Shown: positions 1-7,227, counted from the stretch's first letter. The stretch: 15,511 bases of DNA from Frankiales bacterium (GCA_025965735.1 JAOPWK010000141.1:1-15511), one strand, 5' to 3'. The notes: a model not told the origin generated them from the letters alone. Translations and numbers: made by a program.

Positions 1-62
1 GGAAGTGGAAGCCGAGCAATCGGTGCAGCTGACCAGTACTAATAGGCCGAGGGCTTGACCAC
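1..62 (+). rRNA. 23S ribosomal RNA, 3' end (partial)
   Basis: The window opens inside the last ~60 nt of a 23S rRNA gene. The stretch ending ACTAATAGGCCGAGGGCTTG matches the conserved actinobacterial 23S 3' terminus, and a 5S gene follows about 110 nt downstream in the usual 16S-23S-5S order. The exact mature 3' end (around 60-64) is an estimate. The rest of the gene and the operon promoter lie upstream of the window. Confidence 0.93.
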
Positions 63-85
63 AAAATGCTACGCGTCCACTGTGC

Positions 86-140
86 GGTTCCCGAGATACG
101 GTCGGGAACCCGAACCACCAGCTCCCACGACCACGGGAGC
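86..140 (+). other. 23S-5S spacer hairpins (rRNA processing region)
   Basis: Two inverted repeats lie in the spacer. GGTTCCCG (86-93) pairs with CGGGAACC (103-110), and GCTCCC (121-126) pairs with GGGAGC (135-140). Stable spacer stems between 23S and 5S are typical processing substrates. The pairing is visible in the sequence; the processing role is inferred. Confidence 0.55.
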
Positions 141-169
141 CGGCGGGTGCACCACGATATCTCCATAGA

Positions 170-288
170 GTTACGGCGACCATGGCGAAAGGGAAACGCC
201 CGGCTCCATTCCGAACCCGGAAGCTAAGCCTTTCAGCGCCGATGGTACTGCACGGGGGACTGTGTGGGAGAGTAGGACGTCGCCGGAC
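170..288 (+). rRNA. rrf: 5S ribosomal RNA
   Basis: This is an approximately 119-nt 5S rRNA. It begins GTTACGGCGACCATGGCGAA, carries the conserved internal CCATTCCGAACCCGGAAG segment of loops B/C, and closes with the GTCGCCGGAC 3' strand that pairs back to the 5' end. It is the last gene of the rRNA operon, directly before a strong terminator. Ends are accurate to about 2 nt. Confidence 0.95.
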
Positions 289-295
289 ATTCTTT

Positions 296-330
296 GACGA
301 GGGTCAACCACACTGTGGTTGGCCCTCGTC
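296..330 (+). terminator. rRNA operon terminator
   Basis: A 16-bp stem with one G-T wobble joins GACGAGGGTCAACCAC (296-311) to GTGGTTGGCCCTCGTC (315-330) around a 3-nt loop. It begins 8 nt after 5S. A weak T-containing stretch (about 333-350) follows rather than a clean U-tract, as is common in Actinomycetota. An ATG at 294 just before the stem should not be taken as a gene start. Confidence 0.88.
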
Positions 331-368
331 GCATTTCCCGACCCTTTTCTGCAGCAGGAGGACGTGCC

Positions 369-2522
369 GTGCCAGGACCGCGTGACGACAAGAACGGCGC
401 CCGGCACGGACGTCCGACAGCCGGCGGTCGAGCGACGGGCGCCGGTGGCCGCGGTACGGCTGCGGGACGTCCCGCAGCGGGTGGACGTGGTGCGTCGCCG
501 CGAGCTGCGCAAGGTCGTGGCTCGGAGCAGGCGACGGGTCCAGGAGCTCGTGCGGCAGATGCGGACCGGCGTTTCCGGCGCGAGGACGGCATGAGCGCCG
601 GCGGCGACGGGCAACGCGACGCGGGCCCGACAGGTAGCGGCGCCCGCGGTGCAGGTCGCGCGTCCGTCGGGAGTGCTGGACGCCCGGGAGCCGGGGGGCG
701 TCCGACGGGCGCGGCGGGATCACGCGGTGCCGCTGGACGTGAGGGAGGTGCTGCGGCACCCCGCGGCGGGCCTCCGCGCGGTGCGGGATCCTCTGGTGGA
801 TCGCGTTCGGGTGCAGCGTCGCGCGGTGACCGGCCGGCGGGTGCCGGTGGTGGCCGCTCCGGAGCCGCGGGGCGTTCAGGCGTGGCAGGTGGAGCACGTC
901 CTGGCGCGCTGTCGCGCGACGAGCGTCCGACGACCGGCGGCGCCGGCCGCGCCGGTGGAGGCGGGTACGGAGCAGGTCCAGCGGGTGGTGCGCGTCCTGA
1001 TCGCGGAGCAGGAGCAGGTCGCCCCAGCGCTGCGCGTCCTGCGCGTGCGGAGCGGCCGACTGCTGGCGGTCGCCCCACCCGCGCCGGCGGGGAGCCGACG
1101 GGGCCCTTGGGCTCCGGGAGCGGCGGCCGGGCTGGGCGCACGAGCCATGTCCAGGCGGGCGGTCCTGCCCAGGGTGGTCGCAGCAGCGCCGACAGCCGGG
1201 ATGCGGTCGCCTCTGGAGGCCCGGCCGGGGAGGGCCTGAACCGCTCGCCCAGTGCACAGGCGGGGCCACCGGCACGTGGAGCAGCGGACCGGGGCCGGCC
1301 GCCCGCTTCAGGCCGATCGACGTCGCAGGGCGGCCGCACCACGCTGGGCAGCGCTGCCTACCGCGAGCGTGCAGAAGGGCGTGCGGCCGCGTCCGGAGGT
1401 CGAGGGGCTCCGACGGGTGCTGGGCGTCCGGCCGGACCGCCCCGTGGCGGCGCGACGCGGGAGGAGATCGCGCAGCGGGAGTACGACCCGCGGCGGGAGG
1501 AGCGGCGCAAGGCCACGCGCGTCGCGCTGCCGGACGACGTCGACCCGCGGATGCTCGACGGGGATGCGCGCCGCGAGCTGCGCAGCCTGTCCAAGGAGAC
1601 CTCTGACCTGGTCGCACGGCACCTGGTCATGACGGGGCGCCTGCTCGACGAGGACCCGGAGCAGGCGCTGGCGCACGCTCGAGCGGCGCGGGCGCTGGCC
1701 GGTCGCGTGGGCGTGGTGCGCGAGGCGGCCGGGCTGGCGTCCTACGCCGCAGGGGAGTGGGCTGAGGCCCTCTCCGAGCTGCGCGCGGCACGGCGGATCA
1801 CCGGCCGCCCGGAGCACCTGGGCGTGTTCGCCGACTGCGAGCGTGCGCTCGGACGTCCGGAGCGGGCGCTGGCGTACGCCGATGACCCGCAGGTCTCTCA
1901 GCTGAGCCAGGACCAGCGGGTCGAGCTGGTGATCGTGCTGGCCGGAGCGCGGCGGGACATGGGCCAGGCAGACGCGGCCGTGCTCACCCTGCAGGATCCC
2001 GCGCGGCTGACCACGGCGAAGCGACCGTGGGCAGCCCGCCTCTGGTACGCCTACGCGGACGCGCTGCTCGCGGCCGGACGGGAGGACCAGGCGCGCGAGT
2101 GGTTCAGCAAGGCGGCGGACGTGGACGTGGACGGGGAGACCGACGCAGGCGACCGGCTGCTGGCGCTGGACGGTGTCGTGCTCGACGACCCTGACGACGA
2201 GGAGCTCGACGAGCGTCCGGACCTGATGGACGAGGAGCAGCTGGCTGAGCTGGCCGGCAGCATCCCTGCGCCGGCGGACGTGCCGCCTGCTGGGCAGGAG
2301 CCCGCTGCCGCTCCGGTGCCTGCGGACGTGCCCGTCGACGCGCCGCAGGACGATCCGGCGCCCACGCGGTTGGCGGTGCCTCCGGTGCCTCCGGTGCCGC
2401 AGCTGGCGCCGGAGGCGGTTACCCCGTCGGTACCCAACAGTGGGGTCGCGGCACCGATGTTCGTCGCTCCTCCTGGCGGCTCGGACGACGAGGACGACGG
2501 CGACCTGCGCCTTTTCGAGTAG
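369..2522 (+). CDS. TPR protein with long disordered Arg/Gly/Ala-rich N-terminus
   Basis: A 717-residue protein. I chose GTG at 369 because AGGAGG (356-361) lies 7 nt upstream; the frame is open further up, but that part lies in the rRNA terminator. Residues 1 to ~365 are low-complexity Gly/Arg/Ala/Ser/Pro with many RGG-, GGR- and GRP-type triplets, predicted disordered and very basic. A charged segment (EEIAQREYDPRREERRK) leads into an Ala/Leu-rich helical-repeat core (~380-600) beginning LPDDVDP and containing RHLVMTGRLLDEDPEQALAH, a TPR-like arrangement seen in actinobacterial homologues. The C-terminus (~600-717) is acidic and Pro-rich and ends DDEDDGDLRLFE. It has no signal peptide or membrane segment, so it is probably cytoplasmic. 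The function is unknown. The basic tail suggests RNA or nucleic-acid binding, and the place beside the rRNA operon is suggestive only. Confidence 0.85.
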   Translation: MPGPRDDKNGARHGRPTAGGRATGAGGRGTAAGRPAAGGRGASPRAAQGRGSEQATGPGARAADADRRFRREDGMSAGGDGQRDAGPTGSGARGAGRASVGSAGRPGAGGRPTGAAGSRGAAGREGGAAAPRGGPPRGAGSSGGSRSGAASRGDRPAGAGGGRSGAAGRSGVAGGARPGALSRDERPTTGGAGRAGGGGYGAGPAGGARPDRGAGAGRPSAARPARAERPTAGGRPTRAGGEPTGPLGSGSGGRAGRTSHVQAGGPAQGGRSSADSRDAVASGGPAGEGLNRSPSAQAGPPARGAADRGRPPASGRSTSQGGRTTLGSAAYRERAEGRAAASGGRGAPTGAGRPAGPPRGGATREEIAQREYDPRREERRKATRVALPDDVDPRMLDGDARRELRSLSKETSDLVARHLVMTGRLLDEDPEQALAHARAARALAGRVGVVREAAGLASYAAGEWAEALSELRAARRITGRPEHLGVFADCERALGRPERALAYADDPQVSQLSQDQRVELVIVLAGARRDMGQADAAVLTLQDPARLTTAKRPWAARLWYAYADALLAAGREDQAREWFSKAADVDVDGETDAGDRLLALDGVVLDDPDDEELDERPDLMDEEQLAELAGSIPAPADVPPAGQEPAAAPVPADVPVDAPQDDPAPTRLAVPPVPPVPQLAPEAVTPSVPNSGVAAPMFVAPPGGSDDEDDGDLRLFE

Positions 2523-2527
2523 CGCCT

Positions 2528-2542
2528 CCGCCAGCCCGGCGG
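2528..2542 (+). terminator. possible weak terminator hairpin
   Basis: CCGCC (2528-2532) can pair with GGCGG (2538-2542) around a 5-nt loop, 5 nt after the stop of the long TPR gene. There is no T-tract. Such short GC stems arise easily by chance in this base composition. Nothing else is evident in the 156-bp gap up to 2678. Confidence 0.3.
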
Positions 2543-2678
2543 CCTCCGACAGTCCGGCGGCGCGTGCACAGGACCCGAGGGTGTCCACACCTGCCGCGGC
2601 GGCCACCCCGCACCGGCACGTCTGCCCGCATCGTCGACAGCGGCACGCCCGACGGCGGCGGCCGGACGGGAGCGGGAC

Positions 2679-3074
2679 GTGGCGGCACGAGCAGCACAGG
2701 CAGCGGTGGAGGAGCCGGCAGCGACGCCGGGGCGCAACGAGGTGGTGCTGGTCGGCCGCGTCTCCGGCGCGCCTCAGGAGCGTGAGCTCCCGAGCGGGGA
2801 CGTGCTGGTGGCCTGGCGCGTGGTGGTGGAGCGGTCGCCATCCCGGCGGCCGGTGCCTGTCGGCGTGCGCGCCTCCACGGTGGACACCGTCGACTGCGTC
2901 GCGTGGGGTACGGGCGTGCGCCGCACGGCGCGAGCCTTGGTAGAGGGTGACGTGGTGGAGGTGGAAGGCGCGCTGCGCCGCCGCTTCTGGCGCACAGGGA
3001 GCGGCGCGGCCAGTCGCACCGAGGTCGAGGTCGAGCAGCTGCGTCGCCTGAGCAGGCGCAAGCCGTCAGGCTGA
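2679..3074 (+). CDS. single-stranded DNA-binding protein-like (OB fold)
   Basis: A 131-residue protein with an SSB-type OB-fold pattern. NEVVLVGRVSGAPQERELPS (about residues 20-39) is the typical beta-1/beta-2 start. It is followed by a VAWRVVVER strand, VDTVDCVAWG (about 78-87, matching the canonical 'fi-x-v-v-a-w/f-g' strand) and ARALVEGDVVEVEGALR, matching the 'l-x-k-G-d-x-v-x-v-x-G-x-l' strand. It lacks the long Gly-rich linker and acidic DDDxPF-type tail of the housekeeping SSB, so it is a short accessory paralogue rather than the replicative protein. GTG at 2679 is preceded by GGGAG (2668-2672); GTG at 2706 is an alternative. No ATG, GTG or TTG start lies further upstream in frame. ssDNA or RNA binding is expected from the family; the role is not known. 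Confidence 0.8.
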   Translation: MAARAAQAAVEEPAATPGRNEVVLVGRVSGAPQERELPSGDVLVAWRVVVERSPSRRPVPVGVRASTVDTVDCVAWGTGVRRTARALVEGDVVEVEGALRRRFWRTGSGAASRTEVEVEQLRRLSRRKPSG

Positions 3075-3091
3075 TCGGGCTCCGCGCACGT

Positions 3092-3109
3092 GTCGGGCTG
3101 CTGCCCGAC
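3092..3109. terminator. bidirectional terminator candidate between convergent genes
   Basis: GTCGGGC (3092-3098) pairs perfectly with GCCCGAC (3103-3109) around a 4-nt TGCT loop. It lies in the 53-bp gap between the convergent SSB-like gene (ends 3074) and the DUF1015 gene (ends 3128). Its symmetry lets it act in both directions. There is no T-tract. Confidence 0.5.
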
Positions 3110-3127
3110 CCGAGCGGTGGCCGCTGG

Positions 3128-4516
3128 TCAGGCGTCGCGGTGGTCCCGGATCACCAGTCCGGTGCTGGGCTTGGGCGTGAACAGGGTCGACTTGCGCGGC
3201 ATCCGCTCCCCGGAGCCGGCCACCTGCGCGACCGCCTCCACCGGCGTCGGGTTGAGCAGGACCGCCGTGCCGCCGGTGCGCGCCGCCGCGGTTAGGGCGC
3301 CCTCGACGTCGTGCTCGTACCCCACGTGCTCGGTGTCGTCCGGCAGCCCCCACAGGCTGGTGACCAGGTAGGCGTGCAGGACGCTCACGTCCAGGGCGGC
3401 CCATGCCGCGGAGCGCTCGGGCGGTACCGCGGCGGCGAGGCGTTCCGGGTCCGGCTCGGTCACCAGGTGCAGGCGGCTGCCGTCACCGGCGACCAGCAGG
3501 AACGCCGGACCGCGGGTGCCCGCCTCGGCCAGAGCCGCCAGCGCGCTGTCGAGGTCGCCCGAGAGCTGGCGGACCGCCGCGCCGACGGAGGTGCGCTGCG
3601 CGAGCTCGTCGGGGTCCACGCCCGGGACGAAACGGTGGATCGGGTGCACCTCCGGACCGAAGGCGGTGGCGTCGACCAGCAGGCACAGGCCGCTGTCCCA
3701 GGGGCCGGCGCCGTCGCCGGCGCCGTGCCGGTCCGCCTGACGGCGGAGGTAGGTCGCGTAGCGGTGGTGGCCGTCCGCGATCAGCGCCTTGCGGGGGTGC
3801 AGGTCGGCGGCGACCTCCGCCAGCAACGCTCGGTCGGTGATCGCCCAGAGCCTGTGCCGCAGGCCGTCGGCCAGGCTCGCGTCCACGAGCAGCCGCGGAG
3901 CGGGCGTGCCTCCGTCCGCCGGCGCGCCCGTCGGCGACGCCGCGTCCACTGAGGCGACCGCCCGGCTGGCGGCGCCTCCGCCGTCGTACACCAGGAAGAT
4001 CGGCTCGAGGTCGGCGTCGACCGCCGTGTAGAGCGCCAGGCGGTCGCTGACGGGGCCGGCCATCGTGTTCTCGTGCGGCAGGACGATCTCGTCCTCGGGC
4101 GGGGTCAGCGCGAGGGCGCCGAGCAGCCCGCGCTGGACGTGGCCGCCCGGCGCCGCCTGCTCGTACACGTACAGCGCCGCCTGCTCGTCGGGCACCAGCA
4201 CGCCGTCGGCGCGCCACGCCGCCAAGGTCGCCGCGGCTCGTGCGTAGCGATCCTGCCCGCTCTCGGGGTCCTCGCGTGGGAGGATGAGGCGTACGACGTT
4301 GTGCTCGCTGGTTGCCTCGAGCGCGGCCACCCCGTCGGCGTCGATGACGTCGTACGGCGGGGAGGTCAGCGCGGACAGGTCGCCGGCGCGGTCGGTGTCG
4401 TACCGCAGCGCCCGGAAGGGCGACAGGACCAACCCGCTCGGGCGGGGGACGGAGGAGGCAGGACCCGTAGCCGGGTCCTCGGGCGCAGGCCCGTTCTGGT
4501 CGATGCCGGCGCTCAT
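3128..4516 (-). CDS. DUF1015 family protein
   Basis: A 462-residue protein matching DUF1015 (HTH-domain-like proteins of unknown function, widespread in bacteria). Visible family motifs are SPPYDVI (52-58), EHNVVRLILP (71-80), LPHENT (146-151) and IADGHHRYATY (246-256). The last motif, with its HH pair, is the most conserved and may form a catalytic or metal site. The N-terminal ~25 residues are a Pro/Gly-rich extension. ATG at 4516 is supported by a TAGTCT -10 box ending 6 nt upstream, which implies a leaderless mRNA. The gene diverges from the TPR gene at 4580 (63-bp gap) and converges on the SSB-like gene. No signal peptide or membrane segment is seen. The biochemical function is not established. 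Confidence 0.9.
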   Translation of the reverse strand: MSAGIDQNGPAPEDPATGPASSVPRPSGLVLSPFRALRYDTDRAGDLSALTSPPYDVIDADGVAALEATSEHNVVRLILPREDPESGQDRYARAAATLAAWRADGVLVPDEQAALYVYEQAAPGGHVQRGLLGALALTPPEDEIVLPHENTMAGPVSDRLALYTAVDADLEPIFLVYDGGGAASRAVASVDAASPTGAPADGGTPAPRLLVDASLADGLRHRLWAITDRALLAEVAADLHPRKALIADGHHRYATYLRRQADRHGAGDGAGPWDSGLCLLVDATAFGPEVHPIHRFVPGVDPDELAQRTSVGAAVRQLSGDLDSALAALAEAGTRGPAFLLVAGDGSRLHLVTEPDPERLAAAVPPERSAAWAALDVSVLHAYLVTSLWGLPDDTEHVGYEHDVEGALTAAARTGGTAVLLNPTPVEAVAQVAGSGERMPRKSTLFTPKPSTGLVIRDHRDA

Positions 4517-4522
4517 GCGGCG

Positions 4523-4528
4523 AGACTA
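4523..4528 (-). promoter_or_regulatory. leaderless -10 box of the DUF1015 gene
   Basis: On the minus strand TAGTCT (4528 to 4523) is followed by the 6 nt CGCCGC and then ATG. This spacing puts transcription initiation at or next to the A of the start codon, the usual arrangement for leaderless actinobacterial genes. No clear -35 and no Shine-Dalgarno sequence is seen. Confidence 0.65.
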
Positions 4529-4579
4529 GAGGTGCAGCGCCGCCCCGCACGACGAGGACGACCCAGAGGAGGAGGCTGC

Positions 4580-5059
4580 GTGTCTGAGAGCCGGTACGAC
4601 CCCAGGTACGACCCGCGTGCCCCGGACGAGGAGCGGCCCAAGCCGTTCGCCGAGCTGCCACCGCCCCCGCCGGATGTGGTGCCCTCCGGAGAGGTCTACG
4701 ACTGGTACATCCGCGGCTGCGACCTGCTCGACAACGGCGACACCAACGCCGCCGTGCAGCTGCTCAGCCACTGCGCCCAGGCCGAGCCGGAGTCGAGGGC
4801 CATCCGTGAGGCGCTGGCGCGCGCGCAGTTCAACGCCGGGATGTACACCGAATCGGTGGCGAACTACGAGTGGATCATCAGCATCGACCCGGCGGACGAC
4901 TACGCGCAGTTCGGGCTGGGGCTGGCCGCCACCAAGGCCGGTGACCTCAAGGCCGCGGTGGAGCACCTGGCGCTGGCCGCGGCGATGCGCCCGGACGTGC
5001 AGCACTACTCGCTGGCCCTGCGCGGCGCCCGCGCCGCGCTCACCGCCGCCCAGCGCTGA
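4580..5059 (+). CDS. tetratricopeptide repeat protein (Rv1691-type position)
   Basis: A 159-residue soluble protein. GTG at 4580 follows AGGAGGAGG (4567-4575). The N-terminal ~35 residues are Pro/Arg-rich with a YDPRYDPR duplication. Residues ~36-155 form about three TPR units, with periodic A/L/Y/G positions in segments such as YIRGCDLLDNGDTNAAVQLL, ALARAQFNAGMYTESVANYE and GLGLAATKAGDLKAAVEHLA. TPRs are protein-protein docking modules and the partner is unknown. In M. tuberculosis a TPR gene (Rv1691) sits just before the HAD phosphatase gene Rv1692, the same order as here. The HAD gene begins 23 nt after this stop, so the two are probably co-transcribed and perhaps translationally coupled. 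Confidence 0.85.
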   Translation: MSESRYDPRYDPRAPDEERPKPFAELPPPPPDVVPSGEVYDWYIRGCDLLDNGDTNAAVQLLSHCAQAEPESRAIREALARAQFNAGMYTESVANYEWIISIDPADDYAQFGLGLAATKAGDLKAAVEHLALAAAMRPDVQHYSLALRGARAALTAAQR

Positions 5060-5082
5060 GCGAGCCGCCTCAGGAGCGCGGG

Positions 5083-6069
5083 CTGCGGCTCGGCTCCTGC
5101 GACCGCCCGCTGGCGGAGGTCTACGACGCCGCGCTGTGCGACCTCGACGGGGTGCTGTACCTCGGCGAGGAGCCGGTGCCGCACGCGGCGACGAGCGTCG
5201 CCGCTGCGCGGGAGGCCGGGATGCGCTTCGCGTACGTCACGAACAACGCATCCCGCTCGCCGGCGGCCGTGGCGCAGAAGCTTCGCGTGCTGGACATCCC
5301 CGCAGAGCCGCACGAGGTCGTGACGAGCGGTCAGGCGGCGGCTCGTGCGCTGGCGGAGCGGCTGCCGCCCGGGGCCGCCGTGCTGGTCGTGGGGACTGAC
5401 GCGCTGGCGGACGAGGTGCGGTCCGTCGGTCTGCGGACGGTGCGGACGGTGGACGAGGCGGGGCCGTCAGGCCCGGCGGCCGTCGTGCAGGGGCTGGCGC
5501 CCGGCACGAGCTGGAGCGACCTCGCCGAGGCTGCCGTGGCCCTGCACCGAGGTGCGCTCTGGGTGGTCGGCAACACCGACGCGACGCTGCCGACGACGCG
5601 CGGACCGCTGCCCGGCAACGGCGCTTTCGTCGCGGCCCTGCGGCTGGTGACCGGCCTCCAGCCGCTGGTCTCCGGCAAGCCCGACCCGTCGCTGCACCGG
5701 GCCTCCGTCGAGCGGGTGGGTGCCCAGCAGCCGCTGGTCGTCGGGGACCGGCTGGACACCGACGTGCTCGGAGCAGTGCGCGGCGGCGCGGACAGCCTGC
5801 TCGTCCTGACCGGGGTGGTGAGGCTGCGTGAGCTGGTGCAGGCACCAGCGGGAAGCCGCCCGACCTACGTGGCGAGCGACCTGCGCGGCCTGCTCCACGC
5901 TCAACCTCGAGTCGAGGTCGACGGTGAGAGTGCGCGCTGCGGCCAGGCTGAGGCGCGGCTGGAGACGGGAGTGCTGCGCGGCGAGGTGACGACCGACGAC
6001 GGGGTCCGGGCGCTGACGGAGCTGGCCTGGGCCTGCGCCGACCGGGGCGTGCCGGCAGCGCTGCCGTAG
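5083..6069 (+). CDS. HAD-superfamily phosphatase (NagD/Rv1692-like), apparent CTG start
   Basis: A class IIA HAD phosphatase of about 328 residues. Motif I is DLDGVLY with nucleophile D20 and D22. Motif II is YVTNNASRS (51-59). Motif III is the Lys of SGKPDPS (K199). Motif IV is GDRLDTD (221-227). A ~60-residue C-terminal extension follows the HAD fold. M. tuberculosis Rv1692, at the same locus, is a glycerol-3-phosphate phosphatase, so phosphoglycerol recycling is a reasonable inference; the substrate is not proven by sequence. Start: the first in-frame ATG or GTG is GTG 5152, inside motif I, and would delete both catalytic aspartates. No ATG, GTG or TTG lies between it and the upstream gene. 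CTG 5083 has AGGAG (5072-5076) 6 nt ahead. CTG 5056, overlapping the previous stop, is the alternative. It ends 3 bp from the convergent SCP2-like gene. Confidence 0.87.
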   Translation: MRLGSCDRPLAEVYDAALCDLDGVLYLGEEPVPHAATSVAAAREAGMRFAYVTNNASRSPAAVAQKLRVLDIPAEPHEVVTSGQAAARALAERLPPGAAVLVVGTDALADEVRSVGLRTVRTVDEAGPSGPAAVVQGLAPGTSWSDLAEAAVALHRGALWVVGNTDATLPTTRGPLPGNGAFVAALRLVTGLQPLVSGKPDPSLHRASVERVGAQQPLVVGDRLDTDVLGAVRGGADSLLVLTGVVRLRELVQAPAGSRPTYVASDLRGLLHAQPRVEVDGESARCGQAEARLETGVLRGEVTTDDGVRALTELAWACADRGVPAALP

Positions 6070-6072
6070 CGG

Positions 6073-6420
6073 CTACAGCAGCGCGCGGAGCTTGAGCAGG
6101 TCCAGCGGGCTGGCCTGCACCTTCAGACGTCCGGTCGCCCAGGCGACGGGCGGCGACAGCTGCCCTTCCAGCAGGGCGAGCAGGTCGTCGCTCTGCGCGG
6201 CGATCCGGACCTGCACGCCGTCCGTGGCGTCGCCATCGCTGCACCGGATCTGCTCAATGCCCTCGTCGTTCAGCGTGGCGAGGAACACGACGTCCAGGTC
6301 AGGGATGCGGCACGCGAGGGTCCGGTTGACGACGTACTTCGCCCGGACGTCCGGGTCCACCGCCGCCAGCTTCTCCGCCAGCGACAGCAGGGCGCTCTCG
6401 CACTCCTGCACCGAAGCCAC
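6073..6420 (-). CDS. SCP2 sterol-binding domain-like protein
   Basis: A 115-residue protein that looks like a single SCP2 (sterol carrier protein 2/ubiquinone-binding) domain. The strand-rich centre (VVNRTLACRIPDL, VVFLATL, VQVRIAAQSDDLLALLEGQL) and the ending PPVAWATGRLKVQASPLDLL resemble the family's 'G-x-l-x-v-x-G-d-x-x-l/l-x-x-l' C-terminus. GTG at 6420 is chosen because AGGAGG lies 5 nt upstream on the minus strand; the frame is open much further up but without coding character. SCP2 domains bind hydrophobic ligands in a tunnel, and the ligand here is unknown. The gene is monocistronic, convergent with the HAD gene (3-bp gap) and divergent from the phasin-like gene. Confidence 0.78.
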   Translation of the reverse strand: MASVQECESALLSLAEKLAAVDPDVRAKYVVNRTLACRIPDLDVVFLATLNDEGIEQIRCSDGDATDGVQVRIAAQSDDLLALLEGQLSPPVAWATGRLKVQASPLDLLKLRALL

Positions 6421-6466
6421 GCCCACCTCCTCGTCGCGCGCGCCCGGTCCCCGGCGCCACCCGCTC

Positions 6467-6472
6467 ACGCTA
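6467..6472 (-). promoter_or_regulatory. candidate -10 box for the SCP2-like gene
   Basis: TAGCGT on the minus strand (6472 to 6467) fits the TANNNT -10 pattern. It would give a leader of about 40 nt including the AGGAGG ribosome site. No convincing -35 is seen. Confidence 0.4.
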
Positions 6473-6496
6473 GCCCGGTCGTGCGGGTTCCCGCGG

Positions 6497-6502
6497 TACC
6501 GT
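6497..6502 (+). promoter_or_regulatory. candidate -10 box for the phasin-like/tlyA/NAD kinase operon
   Basis: TACCGT (6497-6502) fits TANNNT and lies 32 nt before the GTG at 6535. It is the only good candidate on the plus strand in this 114-bp divergent gap. The downstream genes follow with an overlap or short spacing, so it could drive 6535-9088. Confidence 0.4.
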
Positions 6503-6534
6503 CCGGGCCTCGTCGAGCGACAGGGGTACACGCC

Positions 6535-7227
6535 GTGCGCGATGCGCTGAAGAGCTACCTGGCCCTGGCCGGAGGCGTCACCATGGTCACCCGCCAGCGC
6601 GCCGTCGAGGCCGCCAAGGCCCTCGTGGCCTCCGGCGAGGCGGCCGCGGAGCAGGTCACGTCGCTGGCCGAGGACCTGCTGACGCAGACGCGGCAGAACC
6701 GCGAGGCCGTCGTGGCCCTCGTCGGGTACGAGGTGGACCGGGCGCTGGGCCGCGTCGGGCTCGCCAGCGCGGACGAGGTCACGACGCTGACCGAGCGCGT
6801 TCGGGCCCTGGAGAGCCGCCTGGCGGAGCAGGCCGCTGGCGCGACTACCAGCACGGGTGCGGCCAGGATCAAGGCAGGTGCCGGCTTCGGTGGCAGCGCG
6901 GCCAAGGCCGGCGGGTCCACGGCGGGCGGGTCGCAGGCGGGCGGGTCGAAGGCGAACGGGGCGGCGTCCACGGCCGGCGGGGCGAAGGCTGGCCCGATCA
7001 AGGGCAGTGGAGCCGGCGCCAGCGGGGGCGCCAAGGGAGGCAGTGCTGCGGCGAAGGCCGGCCCGGCTGCTGCCAAGGCTGCTCCGGCAAAGGCGAGCGG
7101 GGCGGCGACGAAGTCGGCTGCGGCCAAGGCGGGCGGAGCGGCCAAGACCTCGGCGCCGGCCAAGGCCGGGTCGACGAGCGGCGCTCCCGCGAAGACGGCG
7201 CCGGCGAAGACGACGGCCAGCGCGTGA
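6535..7227 (+). CDS. phasin-like protein with Ala/Lys/Gly-rich histone-H1-like tail
   Basis: A 230-residue protein starting at GTG 6535 (AGGGG at 6522-6526). Residues 1 to ~100 are helical and phasin-like: an amphipathic opening (LKSYLALAGG), then AVEAAKALVASGEAAAEQ, LAEDLLTQTRQNREAVVAL and a heptad-like LTERVRALESRLAEQ. Residues ~100-230 are a low-complexity Ala/Lys/Gly/Ser tail with repeated AKAGG, AGGS and AAKA-type units, rich in lysine and lacking acidic residues. Pseudomonas PhaF combines a phasin domain with an AKPAA-type H1-like tail that binds DNA, which makes PHA-granule or nucleoid association possible here. No PHA synthase gene is in view. The next gene overlaps its stop codon (GTGA), so it is in an operon with the 51-aa gene and tlyA. 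Confidence 0.8.
   Translation: MRDALKSYLALAGGVTMVTRQRAVEAAKALVASGEAAAEQVTSLAEDLLTQTRQNREAVVALVGYEVDRALGRVGLASADEVTTLTERVRALESRLAEQAAGATTSTGAARIKAGAGFGGSAAKAGGSTAGGSQAGGSKANGAASTAGGAKAGPIKGSGAGASGGAKGGSAAAKAGPAAAKAAPAKASGAATKSAAAKAGGAAKTSAPAKAGSTSGAPAKTAPAKTTASA

Noticed and set aside
294..368. ATG at 294 as the start of the long TPR protein
   Set aside because: It lies just before the rRNA terminator stem, so the first residues would be encoded by the hairpin. GTG 369 has a strong AGGAGG at good spacing.
233..1342. Pro/Ala-rich minus-strand frame opposite the long TPR gene
   Set aside because: It is the complement of Gly/Arg/Ala-rich coding sequence and overlaps 5S rRNA; no ribosome site or motif supports it.
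6857..7227. Repetitive GGCGGGTCG-like DNA as a tandem repeat or CRISPR-like array
   Set aside because: The units are degenerate and irregular and follow the codon pattern of the Ala/Lys/Gly tail. There are no spacers or conserved repeats.
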